From positions 1 to 21,863 of the IMG/VR virus record IMGVR_UViG_3300046003_004005: a stretch of DNA of 21,863 nt; one strand, 5' to 3'. The DNA is from a virus. The notes below the pieces were generated by a model. The model searched no databases. It was not told the DNA's origin and saw only the letters and a program-made list of their open reading frames with translations. The position numbers were made by a program, and so were the translations under genes. Of this stretch, positions 15,310-21,863 are shown piece by piece. How positions within the stretch are numbered: the stretch's first letter is position 1; each line of letters starts with the position of its first letter.

Positions 15310-16302
15310 TTAATACCCTCTTTGTTTCAATACACTCTTCATTGCTTCTTGCCAAACAGGAGCTGTACCCACAGCTTCATCAATGATCTCTTCACCGCCT
15401 GCTGCTTTTGGTCTTACAGTATCGCCAGAAATTCTTTTTGCTGCTTTAGCTTTTTGAGCTTCATACATTTTTTTTCTTTTTTCTAAAAGAGCAATATCTT
15501 TTTTGATTTCACTAATTGCTTTTTTATCAACTACATCCTTCATATCGTCACTTTCGGTCATAGTTAATCTATTTTTTAATTCTTCGATTTTCTCTTGAAT
15601 TTTACTAGCCTTATATTCGTATGCAGCAACTTCACCTAGTTTTTCAATTTCTTTTAGGTGCTTTTCAATTGCTCTCTTTTTAGCTTCTGAAAGTGTTTCT
15701 TTATTTGTCATGTTGTCTTTTGCTTCGTTTAATTTAACAGGTTCCATTCCTGAAGATTTATACTTACCTGTCACTTCTTTAGTTTTACCTAAACCAGGAG
15801 CATCCTCAGTATATCCGATGCCTTTAATGCCAAATGCTCCATCTTTAATGTAGTATAATGGATCTTTTTCAAGGTTCTTAAATACGATCTTCTTAAGTTC
15901 GTCTTCTGTTTTATCTGCATTTTTAGGATCTTTCATCTCAACATAATACCCTGATAAGAGTTCATTGGTAGAGATGTTATTATTATTCTTTTTATCTTCG
16001 TAATCGTATCCAGTGGTTTCTTTCTCTACTACCGACTTATCCGTATCTTTTAAAGCAGCTTTAACTGCTTCTGTATTTTCACTAAAGATTTTGAACCAGT
16101 TTGGTTCTCCTTCTTTTTGAATTAATACTCCGGTCATGCTTTCTGATATAATTCCTCTTTCAGTAAGGTTGTGTATTGATTGATCAAATGTAAGTGCGCC
16201 TGTCACTACATTAGGGAATAGGGTTCTAGCTTCCTTTATAAAAAGTTCTCTGTTACCTTTACCTTCTTTAATTAAATTATATTTGTCTTGTAGGCTTTTC
16301 AT
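15310..16302 (-). CDS. Charged, helical protein of unknown function, likely prohead core or virion
   Basis: This is a 330-residue protein with many Lys and Glu. The N-terminus (1-60) includes GKGNRELFIKEARTLFPN and LTERGIISES, a pattern I recall from uncharacterised proteins beside gp21 in marine T4-like phages. Residues about 200-285 form a probable long coiled coil (AIEKHLKEIEKLGEVAAYEY, then IQEKIEELKNRL and ISEIKKDIALLEKRKKMY). The C-terminus ends AMKSVLKQRGY. Several (I/L)xE triplets that gp21 could cleave are present, such as LNE and LSE near residues 190-210, but such triplets are common by chance. Its position in the gp20-gp21 interval, where T4 keeps core genes 67 and 68, suggests a prohead core component. 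A TATTTATA motif lies 4 bases before the ATG. Confidence 0.65.
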   Translation of the reverse strand: MKSLQDKYNLIKEGKGNRELFIKEARTLFPNVVTGALTFDQSIHNLTERGIISESMTGVLIQKEGEPNWFKIFSENTEAVKAALKDTDKSVVEKETTGYDYEDKKNNNNISTNELLSGYYVEMKDPKNADKTEDELKKIVFKNLEKDPLYYIKDGAFGIKGIGYTEDAPGLGKTKEVTGKYKSSGMEPVKLNEAKDNMTNKETLSEAKKRAIEKHLKEIEKLGEVAAYEYKASKIQEKIEELKNRLTMTESDDMKDVVDKKAISEIKKDIALLEKRKKMYEAQKAKAAKRISGDTVRPKAAGGEEIIDEAVGTAPVWQEAMKSVLKQRGY

Positions 16303-16306
16303 ATGT

Positions 16307-16314
16307 TATAAATA
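16307..16314 (-). promoter_or_regulatory. TATTTATA gene-start octamer
   Basis: It is an exact copy, only 4 bases before the ATG at 16302, in a 20-base gap between the 73-residue and 330-residue protein genes. Confidence 0.5.
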
Positions 16315-16322
16315 GGGGTTGT

Positions 16323-16544
16323 TTATTTCCAAAGATCTTTATACACCATGCCTTTTGCTGCCTTACGGGTCTTAGCTTTATCTACAAGCTTCCATCCCAT
16401 CTTTAGGTAGTAGTTTCGGGAAGTACCTTTTGCATTTTTGTTTGGATTAAAAGCATAAGGAGTGTTATAAGCACCTGCTGCACCGGAGGTTGATTCCTCT
16501 TCTAGCAATTCTCTAAGTTGGTGCTTAAATTGATTCCGGGTCAT
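16323..16544 (-). CDS. Small basic protein of unknown function
   Basis: This 73-residue protein begins with a short helix (QFKHQLRELLEEE). A Gly/Ala/Asn-rich middle (GAAGAYNTPYAFNPNKNAKG) and a basic C-terminal part (YYLKMGWKLVDKAKTRKAAK) follow. Its length is close to that of T4 gp67 (80 residues), and it lies in the equivalent interval. However, gp67 is acidic while this C-terminus is basic, so homology is not claimed. The start is 2 bases past the preceding gene, which implies translational coupling; GGT and ATGACC surround the start. It is real judging from spacing and from resemblance to short conserved proteins in marine T4-like phages. The function is unknown, possibly a head component. 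Confidence 0.6.
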   Translation of the reverse strand: MTRNQFKHQLRELLEEESTSGAAGAYNTPYAFNPNKNAKGTSRNYYLKMGWKLVDKAKTRKAAKGMVYKDLWK

Positions 16545-16546
16545 GG

Positions 16547-17380
16547 TTATAGTTCATTTACCAATTCATAATACTGTAGTAAATCAATGATAGAGTCATT
16601 AGATACTTTCTCAGTTTTAGTTATTGGTTTAATATATTTTAAGACTTCTACAAGTTTGATTTGCATTACTTTGTCTGATGTCCTTTTAATTTTTGTTTTT
16701 AAAGTATCTCGTACTTCTGTAATTTTTGTATTATAATACTCTTTTAATTTGTCTGTATTATCAATCGAATTTATAACCTCTCTCAGGACTTCCTTCTGCT
16801 GGGTGCTTAAGTGATCGTACTTATCGTTAAATTTATCTAAAAGTAATCTATAGGTTAAGACTCTTAAGTCTTTACTATACCCTCTATATTCTTCTAGTAA
16901 CGTATCAACTGGTGCTATAACTGGTAACTTAGTTAAATGCTCAAGGATTGTAATTTTATTACTGATTGTTATTTCTGGTGTTACTTTTTCTGATGTTTGA
17001 TTTTCAATCAAGTTATTTAATGCTGCAAAAATCTTATAATTAGTTACTTGAACTCTGAAGAATTTTTCAACACTGTAATTATCGCGAATTTCTTTTACTA
17101 GATTGTACTTTTGCTTTCTGATTTCAGATCTTTTTAACTTAGAAGAGGTTTCAACTAGTGTGTTAATTACCATCTCAGCTTTAGATTCTGTAAGGTTCTT
17201 ATAGGCAGTTAATTGCTCATATAATTTATACTCTTTTCCTAGTTCTGTGTTAACAAAGTACTTTTTAAGAATATTGATAGCAACAGAATTTTTACCTTCT
17301 AACGTATCAGAGGTGATCTGTCTTACTAGAAGTTCAAAAAGAAGTCCTGTATTTCTAAATTTCGAGTGCTTGATTTGCAT
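16547..17380 (-). CDS. Conserved phage protein of unknown function in the gp20-gp21 interval
   Basis: This is a 277-residue, helix-rich protein. It opens MQIKHSKFRNTGLLFELLVR, followed by QITSDTLEG, a signature I recognise from uncharacterised proteins between the portal and protease genes of T4-like marine phages. The ATG at 17380 is preferred over the in-frame TTG at 17383. No enzymatic motif, signal peptide or membrane segment was seen. A run of hydrophobic heptads at about 190-240 could form a coiled coil. Its place fits a head-assembly role, perhaps replacing T4 core gene 68, but nothing in the sequence proves that. A TATTTATA motif lies 15 bases before the ATG, in a 34-base gap after the portal gene. 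Confidence 0.68.
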   Translation of the reverse strand: MQIKHSKFRNTGLLFELLVRQITSDTLEGKNSVAINILKKYFVNTELGKEYKLYEQLTAYKNLTESKAEMVINTLVETSSKLKRSEIRKQKYNLVKEIRDNYSVEKFFRVQVTNYKIFAALNNLIENQTSEKVTPEITISNKITILEHLTKLPVIAPVDTLLEEYRGYSKDLRVLTYRLLLDKFNDKYDHLSTQQKEVLREVINSIDNTDKLKEYYNTKITEVRDTLKTKIKRTSDKVMQIKLVEVLKYIKPITKTEKVSNDSIIDLLQYYELVNEL

Positions 17381-17395
17381 CAATGTATAATTTTT

Positions 17396-17403
17396 TATAA
17401 ATA
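17396..17403 (-). promoter_or_regulatory. TATTTATA gene-start octamer
   Basis: It is an exact copy, 15 bases before the ATG at 17380 of the 277-residue protein gene. Confidence 0.5.
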
Positions 17404-17414
17404 TGTGTTAAATG

Positions 17415-19304
17415 TTATTCCCTAATTTGATTTTCGTCTAGTAAACTGTTTGCTTTTCTTTCTGATTCAAAGATCATCTTTTTCTTAGAAGGAATTTCCT
17501 CTAATACTTTTGTATATTTTGAGAATTGTCTCTTAGTTGCTTCCATTGCATACGGTGAAGTTTTATCTCTACCGTATCCTTCTTGATCATCTACTTTGTT
17601 AGCTTGTCTACCTAGTCTATCCATTCCTAAAGGATCTTCAGTACCGTTAATGAACGAGGCTTTCTCTTGAGGACGGCCCATTTCTGGTTCATCTTCGTTG
17701 TATCCATCAGGTACGCTACCTGGTCTTGTGTAGACTCTTCCTTTTCCATATGCTGTTGCGATATCGTGAGGAGTTCCATAAGTCTCTCCAGATTCTAAAG
17801 GATCGTTTCCTTCGTTTTCAATTTGAGATAATCTAAATTTACGTTTAGCATCTTCTCTGATGAGGTCTCTCATTTCCTCGTATTGGTCTTGACTTAAGTG
17901 GAAGATATTATCATAAATCCAGTCAGTGGAAATCAATTGTGAATCTACCATTTGAGCTGCAAGATCCATTTTCTCCTTCAATAACGCTACTCTTTCCTGA
18001 TCATAGATGATTGAAGGAGTGGTTAATGATAATTCAAAGTTAGTTAATTCCTCGTCTCTGTATCCCTGGATGTATAAATGCACAAATGCTATTTTATATA
18101 ACTCAGAAACCATGATTCTTTGTATTTTTTCTACAGTTCTACCAAAGCGAATATCTTCTGCAGCTAATGTAGCCTTACCTTGTAGTTTTTCATCGTACCC
18201 AAGAAATGCTTTAGGTACTCTTAATGCTGCAAATAACTTGTCTCTTAAGTAATTTACGTCTGTTATACCATCATACTGTAGTCCACCCAAGGTTTCAATC
18301 TTAGTTGAAGTATCATTTCCCCTCATAGGGATATAAAAATCCTCCATAAGGTTCTGCATGTTATATTTTAAGTTATATTCACCTGTTTGTTGATCTATGT
18401 AAGGAGTTCTCTTCATTTTAGAGATTGCTTTTTGCATAAATCCTTCAACTTCATTAGGTGGAATACCTCCAACGTTCATATAAAAAATTCTCTTCTCAGG
18501 AGCTCTTACAATTCTATGAACTAACATTGCATCTTCCATTAAAGTATACTGCTTAAATAATTTTCTAGCAGGTTCTATATAAGAACGACCATAGGGTAGG
18601 AAGTTTACATCTGTTAATAAACGGAAATGTGCTACTTCGTAGTTGTCGAAGTAAATAGATTTGGCATCGTGCTGATTAGGAGTTTTAAAGTATCCATAAG
18701 TATCAGCGGCCAACCCGTCAGGGTCATAACGGAATCTAACAGCAGTTGGATTTTCTGTATCATAGTGTTCTTGTCTTTCTATATTAAATGCAGCGAATGG
18801 AATTACGTTATAAACACCGTATTTCTCTGAAGCTTCTAGTTTCAAAAAGAAATCACCGTATTTACACATATTTCTAATCCACCAACTCAAATTAAATTCG
18901 ATATTTAATACATCATAGTATAGATTATATAGTATCTTCTGTATATTCTCGTCGTTTGACCTGATGTGAAGTACTTCTCCCATATCATTCTTAAGAGTTG
19001 ATTCTTCTGATAAGATATCTAGGGCTGAAGCAATGATTGCATCGGTGTCCATAGCGTCATATTCAGAATATAACTGGGTTCTTAAGGTTTGATAGTTAAA
19101 AGAAGATTGATAACCGTATAAGGAAGTAGGTGAAGTTGTGTAAATTCTATTATATCTTGCTACTAAAGAGTTATTCTCTAGTTCTCCAGACATTTGAATT
19201 TGATTTGTATCGGCAACTTTTAGTTGATCACCTCCAACATTCCTTATTATTACGTCTGTTGAGAATAATCTACGTAGTCTCGAAAATACACTAGTGTCTG
19301 CCAT
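17415..19304 (-). CDS. 20: Portal vertex protein (T4 gp20-like)
   Basis: This is a 629-residue gp20-family portal protein. It forms the dodecameric ring at one head vertex that nucleates assembly, docks the terminase and later joins the tail. Landmarks are YDAMDTDAIIASALDILSE (82-100), WWIRNMCKYGDFFLKL (141-156), the MEDAMLVHRIVRAPEKRIF block (256-274) that T4 gp20 shares as RAPERRIFYIDVG, EDFYIPMRG (321-329) and LFAALRVPKAFLGY (357-370). Compared with T4 gp20 (524 residues) it is about 100 longer, mainly through a polar, Gly/Pro-rich tail from about residue 500 with few hydrophobic residues. It follows gp17 after 28 bases. The TATTTATA motif is 19 bases before the ATG. Confidence 0.96.
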   Translation of the reverse strand: MADTSVFSRLRRLFSTDVIIRNVGGDQLKVADTNQIQMSGELENNSLVARYNRIYTTSPTSLYGYQSSFNYQTLRTQLYSEYDAMDTDAIIASALDILSEESTLKNDMGEVLHIRSNDENIQKILYNLYYDVLNIEFNLSWWIRNMCKYGDFFLKLEASEKYGVYNVIPFAAFNIERQEHYDTENPTAVRFRYDPDGLAADTYGYFKTPNQHDAKSIYFDNYEVAHFRLLTDVNFLPYGRSYIEPARKLFKQYTLMEDAMLVHRIVRAPEKRIFYMNVGGIPPNEVEGFMQKAISKMKRTPYIDQQTGEYNLKYNMQNLMEDFYIPMRGNDTSTKIETLGGLQYDGITDVNYLRDKLFAALRVPKAFLGYDEKLQGKATLAAEDIRFGRTVEKIQRIMVSELYKIAFVHLYIQGYRDEELTNFELSLTTPSIIYDQERVALLKEKMDLAAQMVDSQLISTDWIYDNIFHLSQDQYEEMRDLIREDAKRKFRLSQIENEGNDPLESGETYGTPHDIATAYGKGRVYTRPGSVPDGYNEDEPEMGRPQEKASFINGTEDPLGMDRLGRQANKVDDQEGYGRDKTSPYAMEATKRQFSKYTKVLEEIPSKKKMIFESERKANSLLDENQIRE

Positions 19305-19323
19305 TGTTAGTAATCAATATAAG

Positions 19324-19331
19324 TATAAATA
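19324..19331 (-). promoter_or_regulatory. TATTTATA gene-start octamer
   Basis: It is an exact copy, 19 bases before the portal gene ATG at 19304. It begins 1 base after the gp17 stop codon. Confidence 0.5.
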
Positions 19332-19332
19332 G

Positions 19333-20907
19333 TTAATAAATCCAGCTTATATCTTCTTTTCCTCCTTTTCCATTATCTATCTCATAAGGATTTTTAACGT
19401 TTGATGGAAGATAAGCAGCTTGATAAGTTGGTTTTGATGTTGTAATGTTGTTTAGGATATTGCGAGTCAGGTCCATTCCCTGTTGTCTAAATTTCAAAGC
19501 AGTGTCTCTGATGTACATTCCTATACCGAAAGACATTACTAAGTCATCATTATAGCCATGTTGTGCTTCTGCTCTACCATTCTTCCATATAAACACTTTC
19601 ATCTCTTCAAGTAATCGTTTTGATTGAATGGTTACTGCTTTTTCATTAACATATTCTTGGAATTTACCTACTATAATAGGTCTTGTTCTTTGGTTTGTTG
19701 AAAATCCAGCTACTAGACTTGAGTTTGGATCGTATTGATCGAAGTATGTTTCTGCGGTTATATTACCATTTCTTGGTGAATAGTACAAATTAGCATATCC
19801 TCTATCGATGACAGTCTGAATGGTTGACCATCCTATAGATGCATTCTCTATTACTAGCAAAGCGTCGTTATATTCACTTGCAATTCCTACAAGTAGATGT
19901 CCAAATTCCTTAGTTCCGAGCTGTCCTTTGTATTCCCCTACCTGTACATTGTTCTCGATATCCAGAATATGGAAGGCTGAGTGATCTTTTCCATCACCCC
20001 TTGCTACGTCTGCTACTACCATATAGGATCTTGAATAGTCAACCGGTTCCCAGATCCATAAATTCTGATCTGCACCGCGTCTTTCCATAGGTTCCCTAAT
20101 GTAGGTCTGTTGGTAGAACTCTAAATACTCTCCGTAAAAGACTGTATCTCCAGAAGTAGAAAAATCAGTATCACATTCCTGTGCTGCAAGTCTTGGATCT
20201 CCTAAAAGTTCGTCTTGTCTATCTCTCCAGACTTGATCTCTTTCCGGATGTACAAACCAAGGTAGTTTAATTGGTAAGAAATCATTCTCTCTAGCCTCAG
20301 CTCTTACCCAGGTTTGATGAAACCAGTTACCAGTTCCGTTTGGAGTTGATAGAACAATTGCACCACCCCCGGTTGCTAATGTTTGCTGTGCTGCTCCCCA
20401 CGTCTCTGCAATGTTATCAATGAATGCAGCCTCGTCAACCAACAGTAATGATACAGCTTCTGAACGAGCAGAGTCTGAATTTGATGATTTAGCTTGTATT
20501 TTTGACCCATTTGTTAGTCTTAGAGACAATTTATTATGTTCTACCGACGGTACTGTTAACCAAGAAGGTAGATTTTCGTACATAAACTGTACTTTTGTTA
20601 CTAGATTTCGTGCAGTTGCTTGGGTTGTTGCAAGAGTTAGTATGTTTTTATCTTTGTGAAAAAGCATTAACCATAGTGCGTATCCTGCTCCTAAGGTGGA
20701 AATACCTAACTGTCTTGACTTTAAAATGATGGAATAAGGGTTATCTTGGAAATGTTTTAGTACTTTTTCCTGGAAAGGGTATAAATGGAATAGGATTCTG
20801 CCTCTTTGTGGGTGCTGAATGTAGCAGTATTTCTTCATAAAATGTATCGGATCAACGACACACTTTACATACTCCTGCCTTATTATTGCTTTTAAATCTT
20901 GACTCAT
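19333..20907 (-). CDS. 17: Terminase large subunit (T4 gp17-like)
   Basis: This is a 524-residue DNA packaging motor with ATPase and nuclease domains. The Walker A variant SRQLGIST is at 64-71, Walker B with the catalytic acid is LLLVDEAAF (154-162, D158/E159), and the coupling motif is STPNGTGN (187-194). The RNase H-like nuclease has MVVADVARGDGKDHSAF with Asp300, LLVIENASIGW with Glu354, and YNDDLVMSF with Asp454/Asp455. All key residues are present, so it should be active. It packages DNA into the prohead by docking on the portal, whose gene follows directly. In T4 the sheath and tube genes 18 and 19 lie between them. The start is 2 bases past the preceding gene stop, suggesting coupling, with no TATTTATA motif. 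Confidence 0.97.
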   Translation of the reverse strand: MSQDLKAIIRQEYVKCVVDPIHFMKKYCYIQHPQRGRILFHLYPFQEKVLKHFQDNPYSIILKSRQLGISTLGAGYALWLMLFHKDKNILTLATTQATARNLVTKVQFMYENLPSWLTVPSVEHNKLSLRLTNGSKIQAKSSNSDSARSEAVSLLLVDEAAFIDNIAETWGAAQQTLATGGGAIVLSTPNGTGNWFHQTWVRAEARENDFLPIKLPWFVHPERDQVWRDRQDELLGDPRLAAQECDTDFSTSGDTVFYGEYLEFYQQTYIREPMERRGADQNLWIWEPVDYSRSYMVVADVARGDGKDHSAFHILDIENNVQVGEYKGQLGTKEFGHLLVGIASEYNDALLVIENASIGWSTIQTVIDRGYANLYYSPRNGNITAETYFDQYDPNSSLVAGFSTNQRTRPIIVGKFQEYVNEKAVTIQSKRLLEEMKVFIWKNGRAEAQHGYNDDLVMSFGIGMYIRDTALKFRQQGMDLTRNILNNITTSKPTYQAAYLPSNVKNPYEIDNGKGGKEDISWIY

Positions 20908-20909
20908 AA

Positions 20910-21308
20910 TTAATACAAAATGCCTGCTAAAAGGATAATACTAGAAACTCCATATGCAATATATTTCTGTATTTTCTGAGATAGGTATGCTTTTTTGTAT
21001 TCTTTAATAATTGAGTCTTTATTGGTTATAATACCCTTATAGTTATTTTCATTTTTAACATAAGTTAATATAGTACTATCTTTATAATTTATAATAGTAT
21101 CTTTATGTAGGATAACCTGCTGTAAAACTGTTATTGAATCTCTAGCAAAACCTAGCTGCTTTCCGCAGTACGTTCTTTCTTCTTTAATGATTAATGCTTT
21201 CCTTAGTGTAGTACAAGGTACACAGCAAGTATCAATCGAAGCTTGTTGTGAATAGAGCGGTGACGTCATTATTAGACATAGCACCAATACGCTTAATATC
21301 TTCTTCAT
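20910..21308 (-). CDS. Exported protein with C-terminal membrane segment, possible spanin partner
   Basis: This is a 132-residue protein. Residues 1-20 are a signal peptide (MKKILSVLVLCLIMTSPLYS, then QQ) with a likely signal peptidase I cut near YS-QQ; Gln after the cut is common in Bacteroidetes. A Cys-rich segment (DTCCVPC, then C48) and a helical region with repeated DS/TI patterns follow. A C-terminal hydrophobic segment spans about 116-132 (YIAYGVSSIILLAGILY). There is no proper lipobox, so it is not an obvious outer-membrane lipoprotein. Its start lies inside the upstream gene, with a 77-base out-of-frame overlap, an arrangement typical of phage Rz/Rz1 spanins. This makes a lysis role plausible but unproven. 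It immediately precedes gp17. Confidence 0.6.
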   Translation of the reverse strand: MKKILSVLVLCLIMTSPLYSQQASIDTCCVPCTTLRKALIIKEERTYCGKQLGFARDSITVLQQVILHKDTIINYKDSTILTYVKNENNYKGIITNKDSIIKEYKKAYLSQKIQKYIAYGVSSIILLAGILY

Positions 21309-21579
21309 GTTGTTTGTGTTCTTTAGCAGCTAAAGCTGCAGTGTTTCCTAATTTTGCTGTTAATACTTTAATTTTGTTTTGCTGAATAGTGTTCAGGGAA
21401 TCGAATTTTGCAATCTCCTTATTGTTAATAAGAATAGCATTGTTTAGCGAATCGATTGTTCTTTGGTATCCTTCAACGTTTGGTAATTCTGTTATATCCT
21501 TAACATGTAAGGAATATACTACAGCACCACCTAGAATAACCAACAAAACTACGATTACATTCTTTATGTTGTCTTTCAT
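21232..21579 (-). CDS. Membrane-anchored coiled-coil protein, Rz/i-spanin-like
   Basis: This is a 115-residue protein with one N-terminal membrane segment (about 8-24, VIVVLLVILGGAVVYSL). A periplasm-facing coiled coil follows at about 36-95 (YQRTIDSLNNAILINNKEIA, then FDSLNTIQQNKIKVLTAKLG), ending with RIGAMSNNDVTALFTTSFD. This topology is that of inner-membrane spanins (Rz), which help disrupt the outer membrane during lysis of Gram-negative hosts. Its 3' end overlaps the next gene in another frame by 77 bases, like nested Rz/Rz1 pairs. Its start overlaps the upstream gene as ATGA. No holin or endolysin is visible in the window, so the assignment rests on topology and gene overlap alone. 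It could be another membrane protein. Confidence 0.58.
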   Translation of the reverse strand: MKDNIKNVIVVLLVILGGAVVYSLHVKDITELPNVEGYQRTIDSLNNAILINNKEIAKFDSLNTIQQNKIKVLTAKLGNTAALAAKEHKQHEEDIKRIGAMSNNDVTALFTTSFD

Positions 21580-21848
21580 GATTTATGTATCTTTAATAAT
21601 AAAACTCCTTCACCTTTTACAACCCGGTGCCAGTCGTGTCTTAATATAAATATAGATGTGTTTGGTTCTAAATCAAAAGGAAGTCCGTCATCAAATTGAA
21701 AACCCCATCCTTTGCCGCATTCTAGAACTTCTACCATCCGGTCTTCATTATCTCTATGCCACATTAAGTGTATCGGATCTATATTGGATCCAAATTCTCT
21801 TATGGTATATTCATCAGTAATTTCTAAATCTTTGTATGGTTTCTCCAT
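21576..21848 (-). CDS. Small cupin-like protein
   Basis: This is a 90-residue protein. Its middle and end read IDPIHLMWHRDNEDRMVEVL (24-41), GKGWGFQFDDGLPFDL (45-60) and IFILRHDWHRVVKG (66-79), resembling a small single-domain cupin. Candidate metal ligands are His31, Glu40 and His74. Similar short proteins with an MWHRD start and an HR-x-I-x-G end occur in marine T4-like phages, where their role is unknown. It overlaps the spanin-like gene by ATGA, suggesting joint expression. The upstream region lies outside the window. The gene has no signal peptide and is presumably cytoplasmic. Enzymatic activity is not implied by the fold. Confidence 0.62.
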   Translation of the reverse strand: MEKPYKDLEITDEYTIREFGSNIDPIHLMWHRDNEDRMVEVLECGKGWGFQFDDGLPFDLEPNTSIFILRHDWHRVVKGEGVLLLKIHKS

Positions 21849-21863
21849 GTTACAACTTCGTTT

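Noticed and set aside
15308-15355. Longer start for the prohead protease at 15355
   Set aside because: It would overlap the upstream gene by 46 bases. The ATG at 15307 gives a 2-base gap and begins with a typical gp21 N-terminus.
20910-21308. Lipoprotein signal in the second spanin-like protein
   Set aside because: The only Cys in the signal peptide (residue 11, LVLC) does not fit a lipobox and lies too early in the hydrophobic core.

Overview
This window is part of a tailed-phage genome, most likely an uncultured T4-like myovirus. All supportable genes lie on the minus strand, so transcription runs from position 21863 towards 1. Genes are tightly packed, often with ATGA or TAATG overlaps, and the DNA is AT-rich. 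Recognised T4-type genes are the large terminase (gp17), portal (gp20), prohead protease (gp21), scaffold (gp22) and major capsid protein (gp23), followed by PhoH, a marker common in marine phages. Few starts have a strong Shine-Dalgarno sequence, and one exported protein has a signal peptide ending in YSQQ. Both fit a Bacteroidetes host, but that is an inference.

Layout in the direction of transcription. (1) 21848-20910: a small cupin-like protein and an overlapping pair of membrane or exported proteins that resemble a spanin pair. (2) 20907-17415: gp17 directly followed by gp20, without the tail sheath and tube genes that sit between them in T4. (3) 17380-15310: three genes of unknown function in the position of the T4 core genes 67 and 68. 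(4) 15307-14705: gp21, closed by a terminator. (5) 14517-11488: scaffold gp22 and major capsid gp23, a two-gene unit closed by a second terminator. (6) 11389-10814: a GIY-YIG homing endonuclease. (7) 10758-10069: PhoH. (8) 10069-1: a roughly 10 kb set of tail-fibre and baseplate-decoration genes built from Gly-Ser-rich repeats, ending in a LamG-like gene cut by the window edge.

The least expected signal is regulatory. Almost every intergenic gap of 15 bases or more holds the octamer TATTTATA, or a one-base variant, on the coding strand. It usually sits 4 to 30 bases before the start codon. This is the reverse complement of the T4 late-promoter element TATAAATA, so either the element is used in the opposite sense or it is a different signal.

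No tRNA, rRNA, CRISPR array, insertion sequence or attachment site was seen. No stretch over 300 bases lacks a gene; the largest gap (14518-14704) holds a terminator, a promoter-like motif and a second hairpin.
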